Shown here piece by piece: positions 51,384 to 60,049 of a stretch of DNA of 64,000 nucleotides. The notes beneath the pieces are model-generated. The model worked only from the letters and a program-made list of their open reading frames with translations. It ran no database searches and had not been told where the DNA came from. Position 1 is the first letter of the stretch, and the number at the start of each line of letters is the position of its first letter. This stretch comes from Vulcanimicrobiota bacterium (GTDB taxonomy: Bacteria; Vulcanimicrobiota; Vulcanimicrobiia; Vulcanimicrobiales; Vulcanimicrobiaceae): NCBI GenBank assembly GCA_003161435.1, contig PMOS01000044.1, positions 1-64,000 on the forward strand, given 5' to 3'. Made by a program: the position numbers and the translations under genes.

Positions 51384-52625
51384 GTGGACTCAACGCTTCG
51401 TTGCACGCGGAATCGCCTCGTGCTGTTGGGAGTATCGCTTCTCCTCTCGGGCTGCAGCGGCTCGGGCGGCGCAGCGCAAACGGTGACGCCGGTCGCGTCG
51501 GCGCAACCGACTGCAACGCCGCCGCCGAGCGGGTCCTCGACGCCTAGTCCATCGCCGCGTCCGAGCTCATCGGTGACACCGAGTCCGTCGCCGACGCCGA
51601 CATCCACGGTGACGCCCACGCCGCGCCCGTCGCCGACTCCGATACCGACCGCGAGCCCATCACCGAGCCCGAGCCCCACACCTGGGCCTTCGCTCATCAC
51701 CGAGTTCACGACACCGGGCGGCGCCAACTCGCTTCCGGAGGGCATCGTTCTCGGACCCGACGGCAACCTCTGGTTCGCCGAGCTCGGGGTGAGCAGGATC
51801 GCGCAAATTACGACCGCAGGAGCGATTCACGAACAGTCCTTGCCGGGCGTCGGCCCGAGCTCGAGCCCGTTCGATCCGACCGGCATTACGGTTGGATCCG
51901 ACGGCCGGTTATGGTTCACCGGCGAGAACAGCGCGCTGGGCGCCATTCAAACCGACTTCACCCATCTGTTCTTCACGGTCTTTCCGAGCGGCGAGCCGTT
52001 CGGCATCACGCACGGCCCCGACGGTAAGGTCTGGTTCACGGATTTCACGCTGAGCCAGATCGCTAGCATCCCGACGGCCGGCGGCACCGCTACACGCTAT
52101 TCGATCGGGGGTTCCATCGAGCCGAGCGCGATCGTAACCGGTCCCGACGGGGCGCTGTGGTTCAGCGAAGAGGGCGTCGGCGCCGCGGTCGGCCGCGTGA
52201 CGACGGCCGGCGTGTTCACGAGTTTCGCGATCCCGACGAGCGGCGCCGGCCTCACGGACATCACCAACGGCCCCGACGGTGCGCTCTGGTTCGTCGAGAA
52301 TCAAACCAACAAGATCGGCCGGATAACCGTGACCGGAAGCGTGACGGAATTCCCGTTGCCGAGTGGATCGTTCCCGTACGGCATCGCGACGGGCCCCGAC
52401 GGCGCGCTATGGTTCACCGAACGGATCAGCAATAAGATCGGGCGCTTGACGACGGCCGGGGCGTTCAGCGAATACGCGCTGCCGACCGCCAATGCCGCGC
52501 CGCTCAAGATCACCGCCGGGCCCGATAACGCGTTGTGGTTCACCGAAGAGCTCTCCGGCAAGATCGGCCGCATCCCGACCAGCGCCGCGACCATGGACTC
52601 GATACGACGCCGCCCACGCCGCTAG
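51384..52625 (+). CDS. Vgb-like seven-bladed propeller lipoprotein
   Basis: 413 residues from GTG 51384. Lipobox SLLLSGC (Cys ~24), a very long Pro-Ser-Thr linker ~45-105 (SPTPIPTASPSPSPSP), then seven propeller repeats with the core GPDGALWF...NKIGRIT..G. The linker probably carries the propeller away from the membrane. His is scarce in the repeats (for example ITHGPDG in repeat 3), so streptogramin lyase activity is not supported. Paralogous in plan to 43867-45519, but without Ig domains. Confidence 0.83.
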   Translation: MDSTLRCTRNRLVLLGVSLLLSGCSGSGGAAQTVTPVASAQPTATPPPSGSSTPSPSPRPSSSVTPSPSPTPTSTVTPTPRPSPTPIPTASPSPSPSPTPGPSLITEFTTPGGANSLPEGIVLGPDGNLWFAELGVSRIAQITTAGAIHEQSLPGVGPSSSPFDPTGITVGSDGRLWFTGENSALGAIQTDFTHLFFTVFPSGEPFGITHGPDGKVWFTDFTLSQIASIPTAGGTATRYSIGGSIEPSAIVTGPDGALWFSEEGVGAAVGRVTTAGVFTSFAIPTSGAGLTDITNGPDGALWFVENQTNKIGRITVTGSVTEFPLPSGSFPYGIATGPDGALWFTERISNKIGRLTTAGAFSEYALPTANAAPLKITAGPDNALWFTEELSGKIGRIPTSAATMDSIRRRPRR

Positions 52626-52701
52626 CCGGCCGAGGCACTCGCGGTCCTGCCGCGTCAGCTCGCGGCAAAGGGCGCGAGCGAGCGACGGGGTATCGAGCGA
52701 T

Positions 52702-54723
52702 ATGCCGATGCCTCGTCGCGTTGCAGCGCTGATCCTCATCTCGTGCGCGGCGCTTCCGTTGCCCGCGCTAGCGCTCGCGCAAGCTGGGGTCGGTTCGGGA
52801 CCGGTGCCGTTCGAGCAGATTGCGTCGGCGTTGAACGCGGTGCACCAATTCTCGCAGGTTGCGCTGTCGCCGGACGGGCGGCGGTTCGCGTACGTCGAGA
52901 CGGTCAACGATCGCAGTGCGATTCGGTTGGCCGACGTCGCGCGGCCGGCGTTCGCGCACACGATCACCGCCTGTCTCGGCCGTCGGTGCGACGAGAGCGA
53001 CGTCGCGTGGTCGCCGGACGGCCGGCGCTTGGCGTTCGTCACCACCGACGCGAAAGGCCAGACGCAGGTCGCGGTCGAGGACTTCACGACCGCCGCGCCG
53101 GCCCGCGTGCTGACGCAGGCGAGGGGACCGCTCTCGACGCCACGCTGGTCGCCCGACGGAGCGCGGCTCGCGTTTCTCTACTCACCGGGTGCGCCCAAGA
53201 CGCCGAGCCCGCTCAACCCGCGCACGCCCGACGCCGGCGTCGTCGGCGGGAAGATCTACGAGCAGCGTCTCGCCGTCATTGCGGCCCGTGGTGGCCCGGC
53301 GCGGCTGCTCGGGCCGAACGACCTCAACGTCTACGAGTTCGACTGGTCACCCGACGGCACGCGTTTCGCCGCGACCGCCGCGCACGGCGACGGCGATGCG
53401 AACTGGTGGGTCGCCGAGCTCTACGCGATTGATGAGAAGAGCGGTACCGCGACGACCATCCATCATCCGGACTTGCAGATCGCCTCGCCGCGCTGGTCGG
53501 GCGACGGGAAACGCATCGCCTTTATCGGCGGAATCATGAGCGACGAAGCGATCACCGGCGGCGACGTGTTCGTCGTGCCGGCGAACGGCGGTGCGGCGAC
53601 TGACGTGACGCCGAACCTGAAGGCGTCGGTGGTCACGATCGCGTGGAACGGTTCGCCCAATCGCGTGCTCGCCACCGAGCTCGCCGGCGACCGGATGGTG
53701 ATCGCGTCGATCGACCCCGACCGCAAGCGCCAACAGCAGTTGTGGACCGGCCAGGAGACGATCTATGCCACCGGCTTCGCCGGGCTCGCACCGGGCGACG
53801 CCGGCGTCTCGGTGTCGCGCGACGGCAAGGTCGCCGCGACGATACGCCAGTCGATCGCCGCGCCACCCGAGATCGCGATCGGCACGCTCGGCGCGCTGCA
53901 CAACGTCACGTCGGCGAACGCGCGCACGCGGCGTTTGACCGGCGCGGCGCGCAGCCTGACGTGGATCAGCGAAGGTGCGAACGTGCAAGGCTGGTTGATC
54001 TTCCCGCCCGACGCGCAACCCGGCGTGAAGTACCCGGTCATCACCTACGTGCACGGCGGGCCGGCCTTCGCGCACTATCCGCTGTTTCCGAGCGGCGCGT
54101 TCGCCTTCGAAGCGACGCTGGCGGCGCGCGGTTACATCGTGTTCGAACCGAACCCGCGCGGCAGCTACGGTCAAGGCGAAGCGTTCACGCGCGCCAACGT
54201 GAAGGACTTCGGCTACGGCGATCTGCGCGACATCCTCGTCGGGCTCGACGCGGTCGGGCAGACGATCCCCGTCGACCCGAAACGCGTCGGGATCTTCGGC
54301 TGGAGCTACGGCGGTTACATGACGATGTGGGCCGTCACGCAAACGAACCGCTTCAAAGCTGCGGTCAGCGGCGCGGGCCTGTCGGATTGGCTCAGCTACT
54401 ACGGCACGAACGACATCGACACGTGGATGATTCCGTACTTCGGCAACAACATCTACGACGACGGCGCGGTCTACGCGCGCAGCTCGCCGATCAACTACAT
54501 CAAGCAGGTGAAGACGCCGACGCTGATGGTCGCCGGCGACCGCGATGCCGAAGTGCCGGTGACCCAGTCGTACGAGTACTGGCACGCGTTGCGCGATCTC
54601 GGCGTCCCGACCGAGCTCGTGATCTATCCCGGCGAAGGACACCTGTTCTACAAGCCGGCCGATCAGCAGGACGTCGCGCGGCGCGTCAGCGGCTGGTTCG
54701 ATCGCTACTTGTCAGGCCAATAG
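52702..54723 (+). CDS. S9-family (prolyl oligopeptidase-type) peptidase
   Basis: 673 residues. Signal peptide ~1-26 (LILISCAALPLPALALAQ). The N-terminal propeller ~45-400 has WD40/TolB-like blades (VALSPDGRRFAYVE, VAWSPDGRRLAFVT, PRWSPDGARLAFLY). The C-terminal alpha/beta-hydrolase ~410-673 has catalytic Ser 535 (GWSYGG), Asp ~613-615 (GDRDAE) and His 647 (GEGHLF). Predicted exported dipeptidyl/acylaminoacyl peptidase for peptide uptake. ATG 52702 precedes the signal peptide; followed by a strong hairpin terminator. Confidence 0.92.
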   Translation: MPMPRRVAALILISCAALPLPALALAQAGVGSGPVPFEQIASALNAVHQFSQVALSPDGRRFAYVETVNDRSAIRLADVARPAFAHTITACLGRRCDESDVAWSPDGRRLAFVTTDAKGQTQVAVEDFTTAAPARVLTQARGPLSTPRWSPDGARLAFLYSPGAPKTPSPLNPRTPDAGVVGGKIYEQRLAVIAARGGPARLLGPNDLNVYEFDWSPDGTRFAATAAHGDGDANWWVAELYAIDEKSGTATTIHHPDLQIASPRWSGDGKRIAFIGGIMSDEAITGGDVFVVPANGGAATDVTPNLKASVVTIAWNGSPNRVLATELAGDRMVIASIDPDRKRQQQLWTGQETIYATGFAGLAPGDAGVSVSRDGKVAATIRQSIAAPPEIAIGTLGALHNVTSANARTRRLTGAARSLTWISEGANVQGWLIFPPDAQPGVKYPVITYVHGGPAFAHYPLFPSGAFAFEATLAARGYIVFEPNPRGSYGQGEAFTRANVKDFGYGDLRDILVGLDAVGQTIPVDPKRVGIFGWSYGGYMTMWAVTQTNRFKAAVSGAGLSDWLSYYGTNDIDTWMIPYFGNNIYDDGAVYARSSPINYIKQVKTPTLMVAGDRDAEVPVTQSYEYWHALRDLGVPTELVIYPGEGHLFYKPADQQDVARRVSGWFDRYLSGQ

Positions 54724-54730
54724 CGAGAAA

Positions 54731-54764
54731 AGCACATACCCTCCATCCTTGGAGGGAACGTGCT
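54731..54764. terminator. Bidirectional hairpin terminator-like structure
   Basis: Nested inverted repeats: AGCAC (54731-54735) / GTGCT (54760-54764) outside CCCTCC (54739-54744) / GGAGGG (54751-54756). It lies between the convergent S9 peptidase and LuxR genes and could end transcription from both sides. A T-run is absent. Confidence 0.6.
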
Positions 54765-54864
54765 CGGTGACTTCCGTGTCGCTCTCGATCGGGACCGTCC
54801 GTAGTCCCATCCCGATGATAGCGTGGCCGACCCGGCCCGGCCATTCCTAGAAGTAGATAGTTGT

Positions 54865-55425
54865 CTAGGCGGCGGCGAGGCCGAGGACGGTTGCCACGAT
54901 CGCGTTGCGCCGGGTGACGCCGATCTTGGCACCGAGATTCTTGATGTGCTGGTGCACCGTGCCGTCGGTGATGTGCAGCCGGGCGGAGATCTCGCTGGTC
55001 GGGGCACCGCGCAGGACGAGGTCGAGGACCGCACCCTCGCGCGACGTCAGCGCGAAGCGCTTTATCGCGGATTCGACGAGATCGCGCCCGCGATACGTCT
55101 CGAGAAACAGGGCGTAGCGCATCTCCGGTGCACCGTGCAAGCGCAGGACGCGCAAGGCGAGATCGCGCCGGACGGCGATCACGGCCGAGTCGAAGGGTTG
55201 ACCGTCGAGCAGTTGCTTGACCGCTATCGCCATATCGTCCGGCAAGCGCTCGACGTGCGTGTGCATCTCGCCGCCGCTGCGCAGATGGACGTCGAGGCTC
55301 GCATCGATGATGTAGAAATTCGGCGACTTGCGCGCAAGCACGGTTTCGAGCAGCCGCGCATCGCCGCTTCCGGCGCTGCGGCGCTCGAACATCCTCGTCG
55401 CGGGTTCGTACCCAGGAGACTGCAT
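54865..55425 (-). CDS. LuxR-type transcriptional regulator with N-terminal PAS-like part
   Basis: 186 residues from ATG 55423-55425 (AAGGG upstream); a start at 55455 is possible. The N-terminal ~25-110 region looks like a short sensor domain (PNFYIIDASLDVHLRSGG). The C-terminal LuxR HTH (~122-186) reads LTSREGAVLDLVLRGAPTSEISARL and TVHQHIKNLGAKIGV. Ligand and target genes are unknown. Confidence 0.72.
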   Translation of the reverse strand: MQSPGYEPATRMFERRSAGSGDARLLETVLARKSPNFYIIDASLDVHLRSGGEMHTHVERLPDDMAIAVKQLLDGQPFDSAVIAVRRDLALRVLRLHGAPEMRYALFLETYRGRDLVESAIKRFALTSREGAVLDLVLRGAPTSEISARLHITDGTVHQHIKNLGAKIGVTRRNAIVATVLGLAAA

Positions 55426-55622
55426 GCGAGCCCTTCGTCGTCGTGGGTCCGTCATGAGCGACAGCCCAGGCCCAGTATCAGCCGCGGCGGTAACGCCCGA
55501 GGGTCCCGCCACGGCGACCGCCCGGCAGCATGCCATACCGGAAGCAATCTACCGTACGCCGGTCGAAGGAGCACGTTGCGCGCCGGGTCCTTTCGGCGCG
55601 TTCTGCGTGACGGAGATTCCAA

Positions 55623-55919
55623 ATGGCTGTTGGTTTAGTGCTGAAATTCGCCGGGATGAGTCAAAAAGAGTACGACGCGGTCGGCGCCGGGTTGAACATC
55701 AATCAAGAGGCCGGAACCGGCGATTGGCCGGCCGGGCTCATCAGTCACTCTGCCGGTCCGACCGATGACGGCAACTTCGTGGTTTCCGAAGTGTGGGAGT
55801 CACGCGACGCGCAGGGCCGCTTCATGCAAGGCCGCCTCGGCGCCGCACTCACCGCCGGCGGCGTCCGGACGACCCCGGACATGACATGGTACGAAGCGAT
55901 CTCCAACTACCGCGCCTGA
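55623..55919 (+). CDS. Small dimeric alpha-beta-barrel (ABM-like) protein
   Basis: 98 residues, start ATG 55623 with GGAG seven bases upstream. Pattern LKFAGMSQKEYDAVGAGLN, WPAGLISHSAGPTDDGNFVVSEVWESRDAQGRFMQGRL fits the antibiotic-biosynthesis-monooxygenase-like (ABM) fold of small ferredoxin-like barrels. It could be an enzyme or a binding protein; no active-site residues can be assigned. Confidence 0.6.
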   Translation: MAVGLVLKFAGMSQKEYDAVGAGLNINQEAGTGDWPAGLISHSAGPTDDGNFVVSEVWESRDAQGRFMQGRLGAALTAGGVRTTPDMTWYEAISNYRA

Positions 55920-55948
55920 CGACGTCGTCGTACGTTCGACGCGTATGC

Positions 55949-56497
55949 TCAGTCGAAGAGCGACGGACCGGGGATAGGTTCGTAGCCTTCGATTTGGAGG
56001 AGGCGAAGCTTCGTCTTCACGCCGCCGCTGCCGGAGAAGCCGTGCATCCGGCCGTCGGCGGCGACGACGCGGTGGCAGGGCACGACGATCGGAAACGGGT
56101 TTTCGCCGAGCGCCTTGCCGACCTCGCGCGCGTCGCGCGGCGTTCCGACGCGCGCTGCGATCTCGCCATACGAGAGCGTTCGTCCCGGCGCGATCGTGCG
56201 CGTCACGTCGTAGACGCTGCGCTGAAACGCGGAGAGACCTTCTAGGTCGAGCTCGACGCCGGAGAGATCGCTGGGCTCACCGCGCAGTAACGCCCGAATC
56301 GCGATGATCGCTCGCTCGATCTCCGGTGCCGGCTGCACCTCGACGGCGCCTGCGAACCGGCGCAGCATGCGCGCGCGCGTCGCCGCCGCCGTAGATTCGG
56401 GCAGCTGCACGCCGGCGATCCCGCGCTCGCCCCACACGATGCCGAAGTCGCCGATCGCCGTCTCGAACAAGGCGCAGCCGTACGCCGTCATTACCAT
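55949..56497 (-). CDS. Methylated-DNA--protein-cysteine methyltransferase (MGMT/Ogt)
   Basis: 182 residues. The active-site motif VVPCHRVV carries acceptor Cys 141. LSYGEIAARVGTPRDAREVGKALGENP and FSGSGGVKTKLRLLQIEG are the conserved DNA-binding and C-terminal signatures. It repairs O6-alkylguanine by suicidal transfer of the alkyl group. ATG 56497 or 56491; longer in-frame N-terminal sequence has no similarity to the family. Confidence 0.93.
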   Translation of the reverse strand: MVMTAYGCALFETAIGDFGIVWGERGIAGVQLPESTAAATRARMLRRFAGAVEVQPAPEIERAIIAIRALLRGEPSDLSGVELDLEGLSAFQRSVYDVTRTIAPGRTLSYGEIAARVGTPRDAREVGKALGENPFPIVVPCHRVVAADGRMHGFSGSGGVKTKLRLLQIEGYEPIPGPSLFD

Positions 56498-56661
56498 CGC
56501 TGCTGAAACACGAACCACCGTCCGTCGGCTGCATGTTCGCGACTCGCGGGTGCGGGAAGCGAGCAAGCCAGGTTCGGCGCGGCATGGCTCGAAGGAGCGT
56601 TGCCGGCTAATCTGGTGGGGTCGCCGACGGGTGCGACCGTCTTCATGCGGAGGGTTTGATC

Positions 56662-58632
56662 GTGTCCTCTCCTTCGGCTCCATTGGTTTCGACGCCGGCT
56701 CATCCGGCGAGCGTCGCGCTTGTGCTGACCAGCGGCTTTTACACGGGACCGCAGGACCAACTGCTGTATTCGACCACCGCGATCGCGGCGGCGTCCGACG
56801 GATCGGTCTGGCTGAGCTCGAACGGCCTCTACGTCTTTAGCGCGTCCGAGGGCGGCTTCGTGCAGGCGTCGACCTGGAGCACCTACGGGACAACGCGCAG
56901 CGGCTTCGGCGCGTACATCGCGCCGGTGAACGCGCGGCTTGCGTACTTTCTGACGACGCAAGGCGGAGCGACAGGGGTCGCGCAGTACTCAGCCGGTACG
57001 ACGTCGGCGATCGCCGCGCTGCCCGGCGGTGACGTCCCGAGCGCGATCACGGCGTCTGCCGACGACACGCTGTGGGCGACCGGCAGTTCCGGCACGGTCT
57101 ACGCGTATGATTCAGCCGCCGGCACGTGGGCGACGATCGGCGCACCGCCGGGACGACTCCTCTCGCTCTCGGTCGCCAACGCGTCGACGGTCTACGCTTT
57201 GACGTCCGCAGCCGGCGGTTCCGCGCTGTACGCATACGTAAACGGTGCGTGGGCGCATGCGGTGACGCCGTGTCCCTCCGATGCGACCTGGCTTGGTGGT
57301 TGTCTCGACGGATCGTACTGGGCCGCGGCCGGTTTCGGCCTGGTCCTCGTCCTCCCAGACGGCACGAGCCAAACGTTCCTCAAGCCCGCCGACGTAACGG
57401 TCATCGGCGGGTACACTGCGGCGAGCCGCTACGGCTGCTACTTCCTCGCCATCACCAAGGACCCGAAACTCGAGATCGGCATCAAGCTGGCAGGCTACGG
57501 CGTCACCGAGCAGCCGGCAGAGTCGTGGCCACCGATGAACGCCGATCAGCAGGCGGCGTACGCCGCGATCAACGTGAAGCTGAACATCGTCGACCCGGCC
57601 GGGGTGCGCGGGACGTACACCAACATCAACGCCCCGTTGTCCGACTACTACTCGGGGGTCACGGGCATGGCGAACCCGCCCGGCGTCAGCCCCGGCGACT
57701 GGGCGATCGTGCAGACGCAGATCTCGAACGAACTCGAGTACGCGAAAGCCGTGCAGAACCTGTTCGCGAATCTCGTCGTGCTCAACCTCGAGATCGCGCA
57801 GATCCAGACGGACGAGTATGCCGCGGTCGTCGAGATGGTCGGACTGCCCGACAACCCCGATCAGCAGCCCCAGACGCTCGTATCGATCATCCTCGGCCAA
57901 CTCGTCTCGACGTTGTTCAACGCGGCCGTGCTAGGCGCGCCACCGGAGGTCCAACAGCTGGTCTCGGTCGGCGAGTCGATCTACAATTTCGCGGCGACGG
58001 AAGAGGCGAAAAAGCGCGACGCCGCGAGTCGCAACGCCCAACTCCAGATCGCTTGCGCCGACCTCGCCGCGACGCTGGCCGACATGCAGACCGAAGCAGT
58101 GACGGCGACGTCGGCGTTCCAAACCGCCATCCTGAGCGACTGGGGGATGCTGCAAGCCTGCGGTGTCTCGATCGTCTCGAACGTCTGGTACTGGCCGCCG
58201 AACTTCGATCCGAAGGTGTTGTCAGGCGCAGGCGCGGCGAACGCGCTGACCTTCTATCAGACGCTGATGCCGGCGAAGTGGCAGATCATGCAGATCGAGA
58301 CGACGTTCATCCTCGGCACCGGCGGGACCACCGCGCCGCCGTACGTTCCGACATACGCGACGATGTATCAATACGAAGAGTCGGGCGGCGACGCGCTGGG
58401 CTGGTGGCAAGTCGTCACCGATCAGGGTGCCGATCCCGATCCGTTCACCCGGGGACCGTTCCCGAATCAAGCCCTCATCGAAGCGATCATGGCGCTGACG
58501 GAGCCGCAGGACTTCTACACCCGCACCAACGGCTGGCATCTTCCGGTCGCGACCATGGCCGGCTACGAGCCCGCGCCGGGCAACATCGGATTCCAACCCT
58601 GGGTGGATTCGTCCAAGCTCCTCGGCCGCTAA
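56662..58632 (+). CDS. Unrecognised protein: N-terminal propeller, C-terminal long helices with hydrophobic hairpin
   Basis: 656 residues from GTG 56662, eight bases after GGAGG (56649-56653). No signal peptide. N-terminal ~30-255 is beta-propeller-like (AASDGSVWLSSNGLYVFSASEGG, ASADDTLWATGSSGTVYAYD). The region ~330-520 is mostly long amphipathic helices (ISNELEYAKAVQNLFANLVVLNLEIAQIQTDEY; AKKRDAASRNAQLQIACADL). Between them is one strongly hydrophobic segment (~412-432, TLVSIILGQLVSTLFNAAVLG). That layout resembles helical pore-forming toxins of the ClyA/Hbl kind, but this is only an analogy. A HicAB pair follows. Function unknown. Confidence 0.6.
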   Translation: MSSPSAPLVSTPAHPASVALVLTSGFYTGPQDQLLYSTTAIAAASDGSVWLSSNGLYVFSASEGGFVQASTWSTYGTTRSGFGAYIAPVNARLAYFLTTQGGATGVAQYSAGTTSAIAALPGGDVPSAITASADDTLWATGSSGTVYAYDSAAGTWATIGAPPGRLLSLSVANASTVYALTSAAGGSALYAYVNGAWAHAVTPCPSDATWLGGCLDGSYWAAAGFGLVLVLPDGTSQTFLKPADVTVIGGYTAASRYGCYFLAITKDPKLEIGIKLAGYGVTEQPAESWPPMNADQQAAYAAINVKLNIVDPAGVRGTYTNINAPLSDYYSGVTGMANPPGVSPGDWAIVQTQISNELEYAKAVQNLFANLVVLNLEIAQIQTDEYAAVVEMVGLPDNPDQQPQTLVSIILGQLVSTLFNAAVLGAPPEVQQLVSVGESIYNFAATEEAKKRDAASRNAQLQIACADLAATLADMQTEAVTATSAFQTAILSDWGMLQACGVSIVSNVWYWPPNFDPKVLSGAGAANALTFYQTLMPAKWQIMQIETTFILGTGGTTAPPYVPTYATMYQYEESGGDALGWWQVVTDQGADPDPFTRGPFPNQALIEAIMALTEPQDFYTRTNGWHLPVATMAGYEPAPGNIGFQPWVDSSKLLGR

Positions 58633-58697
58633 ACCTCCGCGGACGGCTGGTGGCCGCCACTAGCCGTTCTCGTGCGCCGGTGGGATTGCGGAATGCA

Positions 58698-58892
58698 ATG
58701 CCACCACGTGTCCGCGAGGTAAAGAAACTTCTGCGCGAGCTCGGTTTCACTGTCGAACGACCGGGGAAGGGCGACCATACGGTCTTCTCCAATCCTACGA
58801 CCGGCGAGAGCTACGCGCTCGATGGAGCCGATAGTCATGAAGTTCCGCGTCCGGTGTGGGCGAAGCTCAAGAAGCGACTCGGGTTGAAGTAG
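58698..58892 (+). CDS. hicA: HicA-type toxin (mRNA interferase)
   Basis: 64 residues, the usual HicA size: VKKLLRELGFTVERPGKGDHTVFSNP with the conserved His 27, then the strand-loop DSHEVPRPVWAKLKKRLGL. HicA toxins cleave mRNA through a dsRNA-binding fold. Start ATG 58698. Its stop is a few bases before hicB, giving the standard hicAB order. Confidence 0.87.
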   Translation: MPPRVREVKKLLRELGFTVERPGKGDHTVFSNPTTGESYALDGADSHEVPRPVWAKLKKRLGLK

Positions 58893-58899
58893 GTTAGTG

Positions 58900-59136
58900 A
58901 TGTACGCAGTAGTGATCGAGTACGACCCGCAAAACGGAAGCTATGGCGCCACGTCGCCGGATTTCGATGATCGTGTCATCGGTATCGGCAAGAGCTCGGA
59001 CGAGGCTCTGAGCCGGTTCAACCATGCACTCGAAGGATACATCGCCTTTCTGCTCGAGCGCGGCGAGCCGCTTCCGGAACCACATTACGCGGTAACGTCG
59101 GTCGTCGCTTCGCCACAGATCGCAGTATCACCGTAA
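58900..59136 (+). CDS. hicB: HicB-type antitoxin
   Basis: 78 residues. The RNase H-like HicB pattern is MYAVVIEYDPQNGSYGATSPDFDDRVIGIGKSSDEALSRFNHALEGYIAF. There is no HTH tail; DNA binding, if any, would need another protein. It neutralises HicA. The start is ATG 58900 (GTG 58897 also in frame). Confidence 0.85.
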   Translation: MYAVVIEYDPQNGSYGATSPDFDDRVIGIGKSSDEALSRFNHALEGYIAFLLERGEPLPEPHYAVTSVVASPQIAVSP

Positions 59137-59181
59137 GGGGCGTTCCCTAGCAGTTGGGTAAGGCGCGTTCGTAGCAGTCGT

Positions 59182-59200
59182 GCTTCGACTTGGCTCAGGA
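59182..59200. repeat. REP-like intergenic element (variant copy)
   Basis: GCTTCGACTTGGCTCAGGA in the gap between hicB and the isomerase, followed at about 59214 by a second partial copy (GGCTCAGAAATGACAGCA). Related to 21352-21374 and 43818-43844. Confidence 0.5.
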
Positions 59201-59233
59201 ACCGCGTACTAGCGGCTCAGAAATGACAGCATC

Positions 59234-60049
59234 CTACGTTTCGACGGCTTCGTAGCGGGTGACGGCCCGGTCGAGCCAGGCGTCGAGGTCGGCGGTTTCC
59301 CAAGCGCGGGCGTTGAGGATCTCGATCTCGATGTCGCCGCGGTAGCCGGCAGCCTCGGCCCAAGCGTGCATCGAGCGCAGGTCGATGCAGCCGTCGCCGA
59401 TCATCGCGCGGTCGGCGGTGACGTCGCCCGTCGGCGTCGTCCAGTCGGAGACGTGGAACCCGCACAAGCGCTCGCCCGCGCGCGCGATCTCGCGTTCGAC
59501 GGTCGCGTCCCAGAAGACGTGGTACACGTCGCAGACGACGCCGACCGCCGGCGAGACGAAGCGTTCGGCGAGCCCGTTCGCTTCCTCGAGGCTCGCGACG
59601 ACGGAACGTTCCGCGATCATCATCGGATGGAGCGGCTCGATTGCGAGGCGCACGCCGCTGGCCGCCGCATCGTAGACCAGCGCCGCGATCCCGTCCGCGA
59701 CCTGCGCGCGCGCGTCGGCCAGCGGCTGCCCCTCGGCGGGGCCGCACACGAGCACGAGGGCCGGCGCACCGAGCGCGGCGGCCTCTTCGATGGCCCGGCG
59801 GTTGTCGTCGATGCGCCGCACGCGCTCGGTCGCGCTCGGTGACGGAAAGAACCCGCCGCGGCATACGCTCGACACGCGCAGCCCAGCATCGCGTACCAGC
59901 GAGACGGCCCGCGCCAGTCCGGCCTCGGCGATCTTGTCGCGCCAGATCGCGATCGACGGGATCCCGCGCAGCACGCACGCGTCGACGGCGCGTTCCAGCG
60001 ACCACGGCCTGCAAGTGTACTGGTTGAACGAGAGTCTTGCCCGGTCCAA
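59234..60049 (-). CDS. TIM-barrel sugar phosphate isomerase/epimerase-like protein
   Basis: 271 residues. AP-endonuclease-2/IolE-type TIM barrel: SFNQYTCRPWSLERAVDAC, GIPSIAIWRDK, VRLAIEPLHPMM (metal-ligand Glu/His), VGVVCDVYHVFWD and GYRGDIEIEILN. The start appears to be TTG 60047-60049 directly after the upstream stop (TAG). Last gene of an operon beginning with an ABC uptake system; it probably isomerises or epimerises a sugar or keto-polyol intermediate. Confidence 0.8.
   Translation of the reverse strand: MDRARLSFNQYTCRPWSLERAVDACVLRGIPSIAIWRDKIAEAGLARAVSLVRDAGLRVSSVCRGGFFPSPSATERVRRIDDNRRAIEEAAALGAPALVLVCGPAEGQPLADARAQVADGIAALVYDAAASGVRLAIEPLHPMMIAERSVVASLEEANGLAERFVSPAVGVVCDVYHVFWDATVEREIARAGERLCGFHVSDWTTPTGDVTADRAMIGDGCIDLRSMHAWAEAAGYRGDIEIEILNARAWETADLDAWLDRAVTRYEAVET

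Noticed and set aside
43867..52625. Streptogramin (virginiamycin B lyase) resistance genes
   Set aside because: Only the propeller repeat is shared. The catalytic His residues are not seen and the proteins are lipoproteins, so resistance is not supported.
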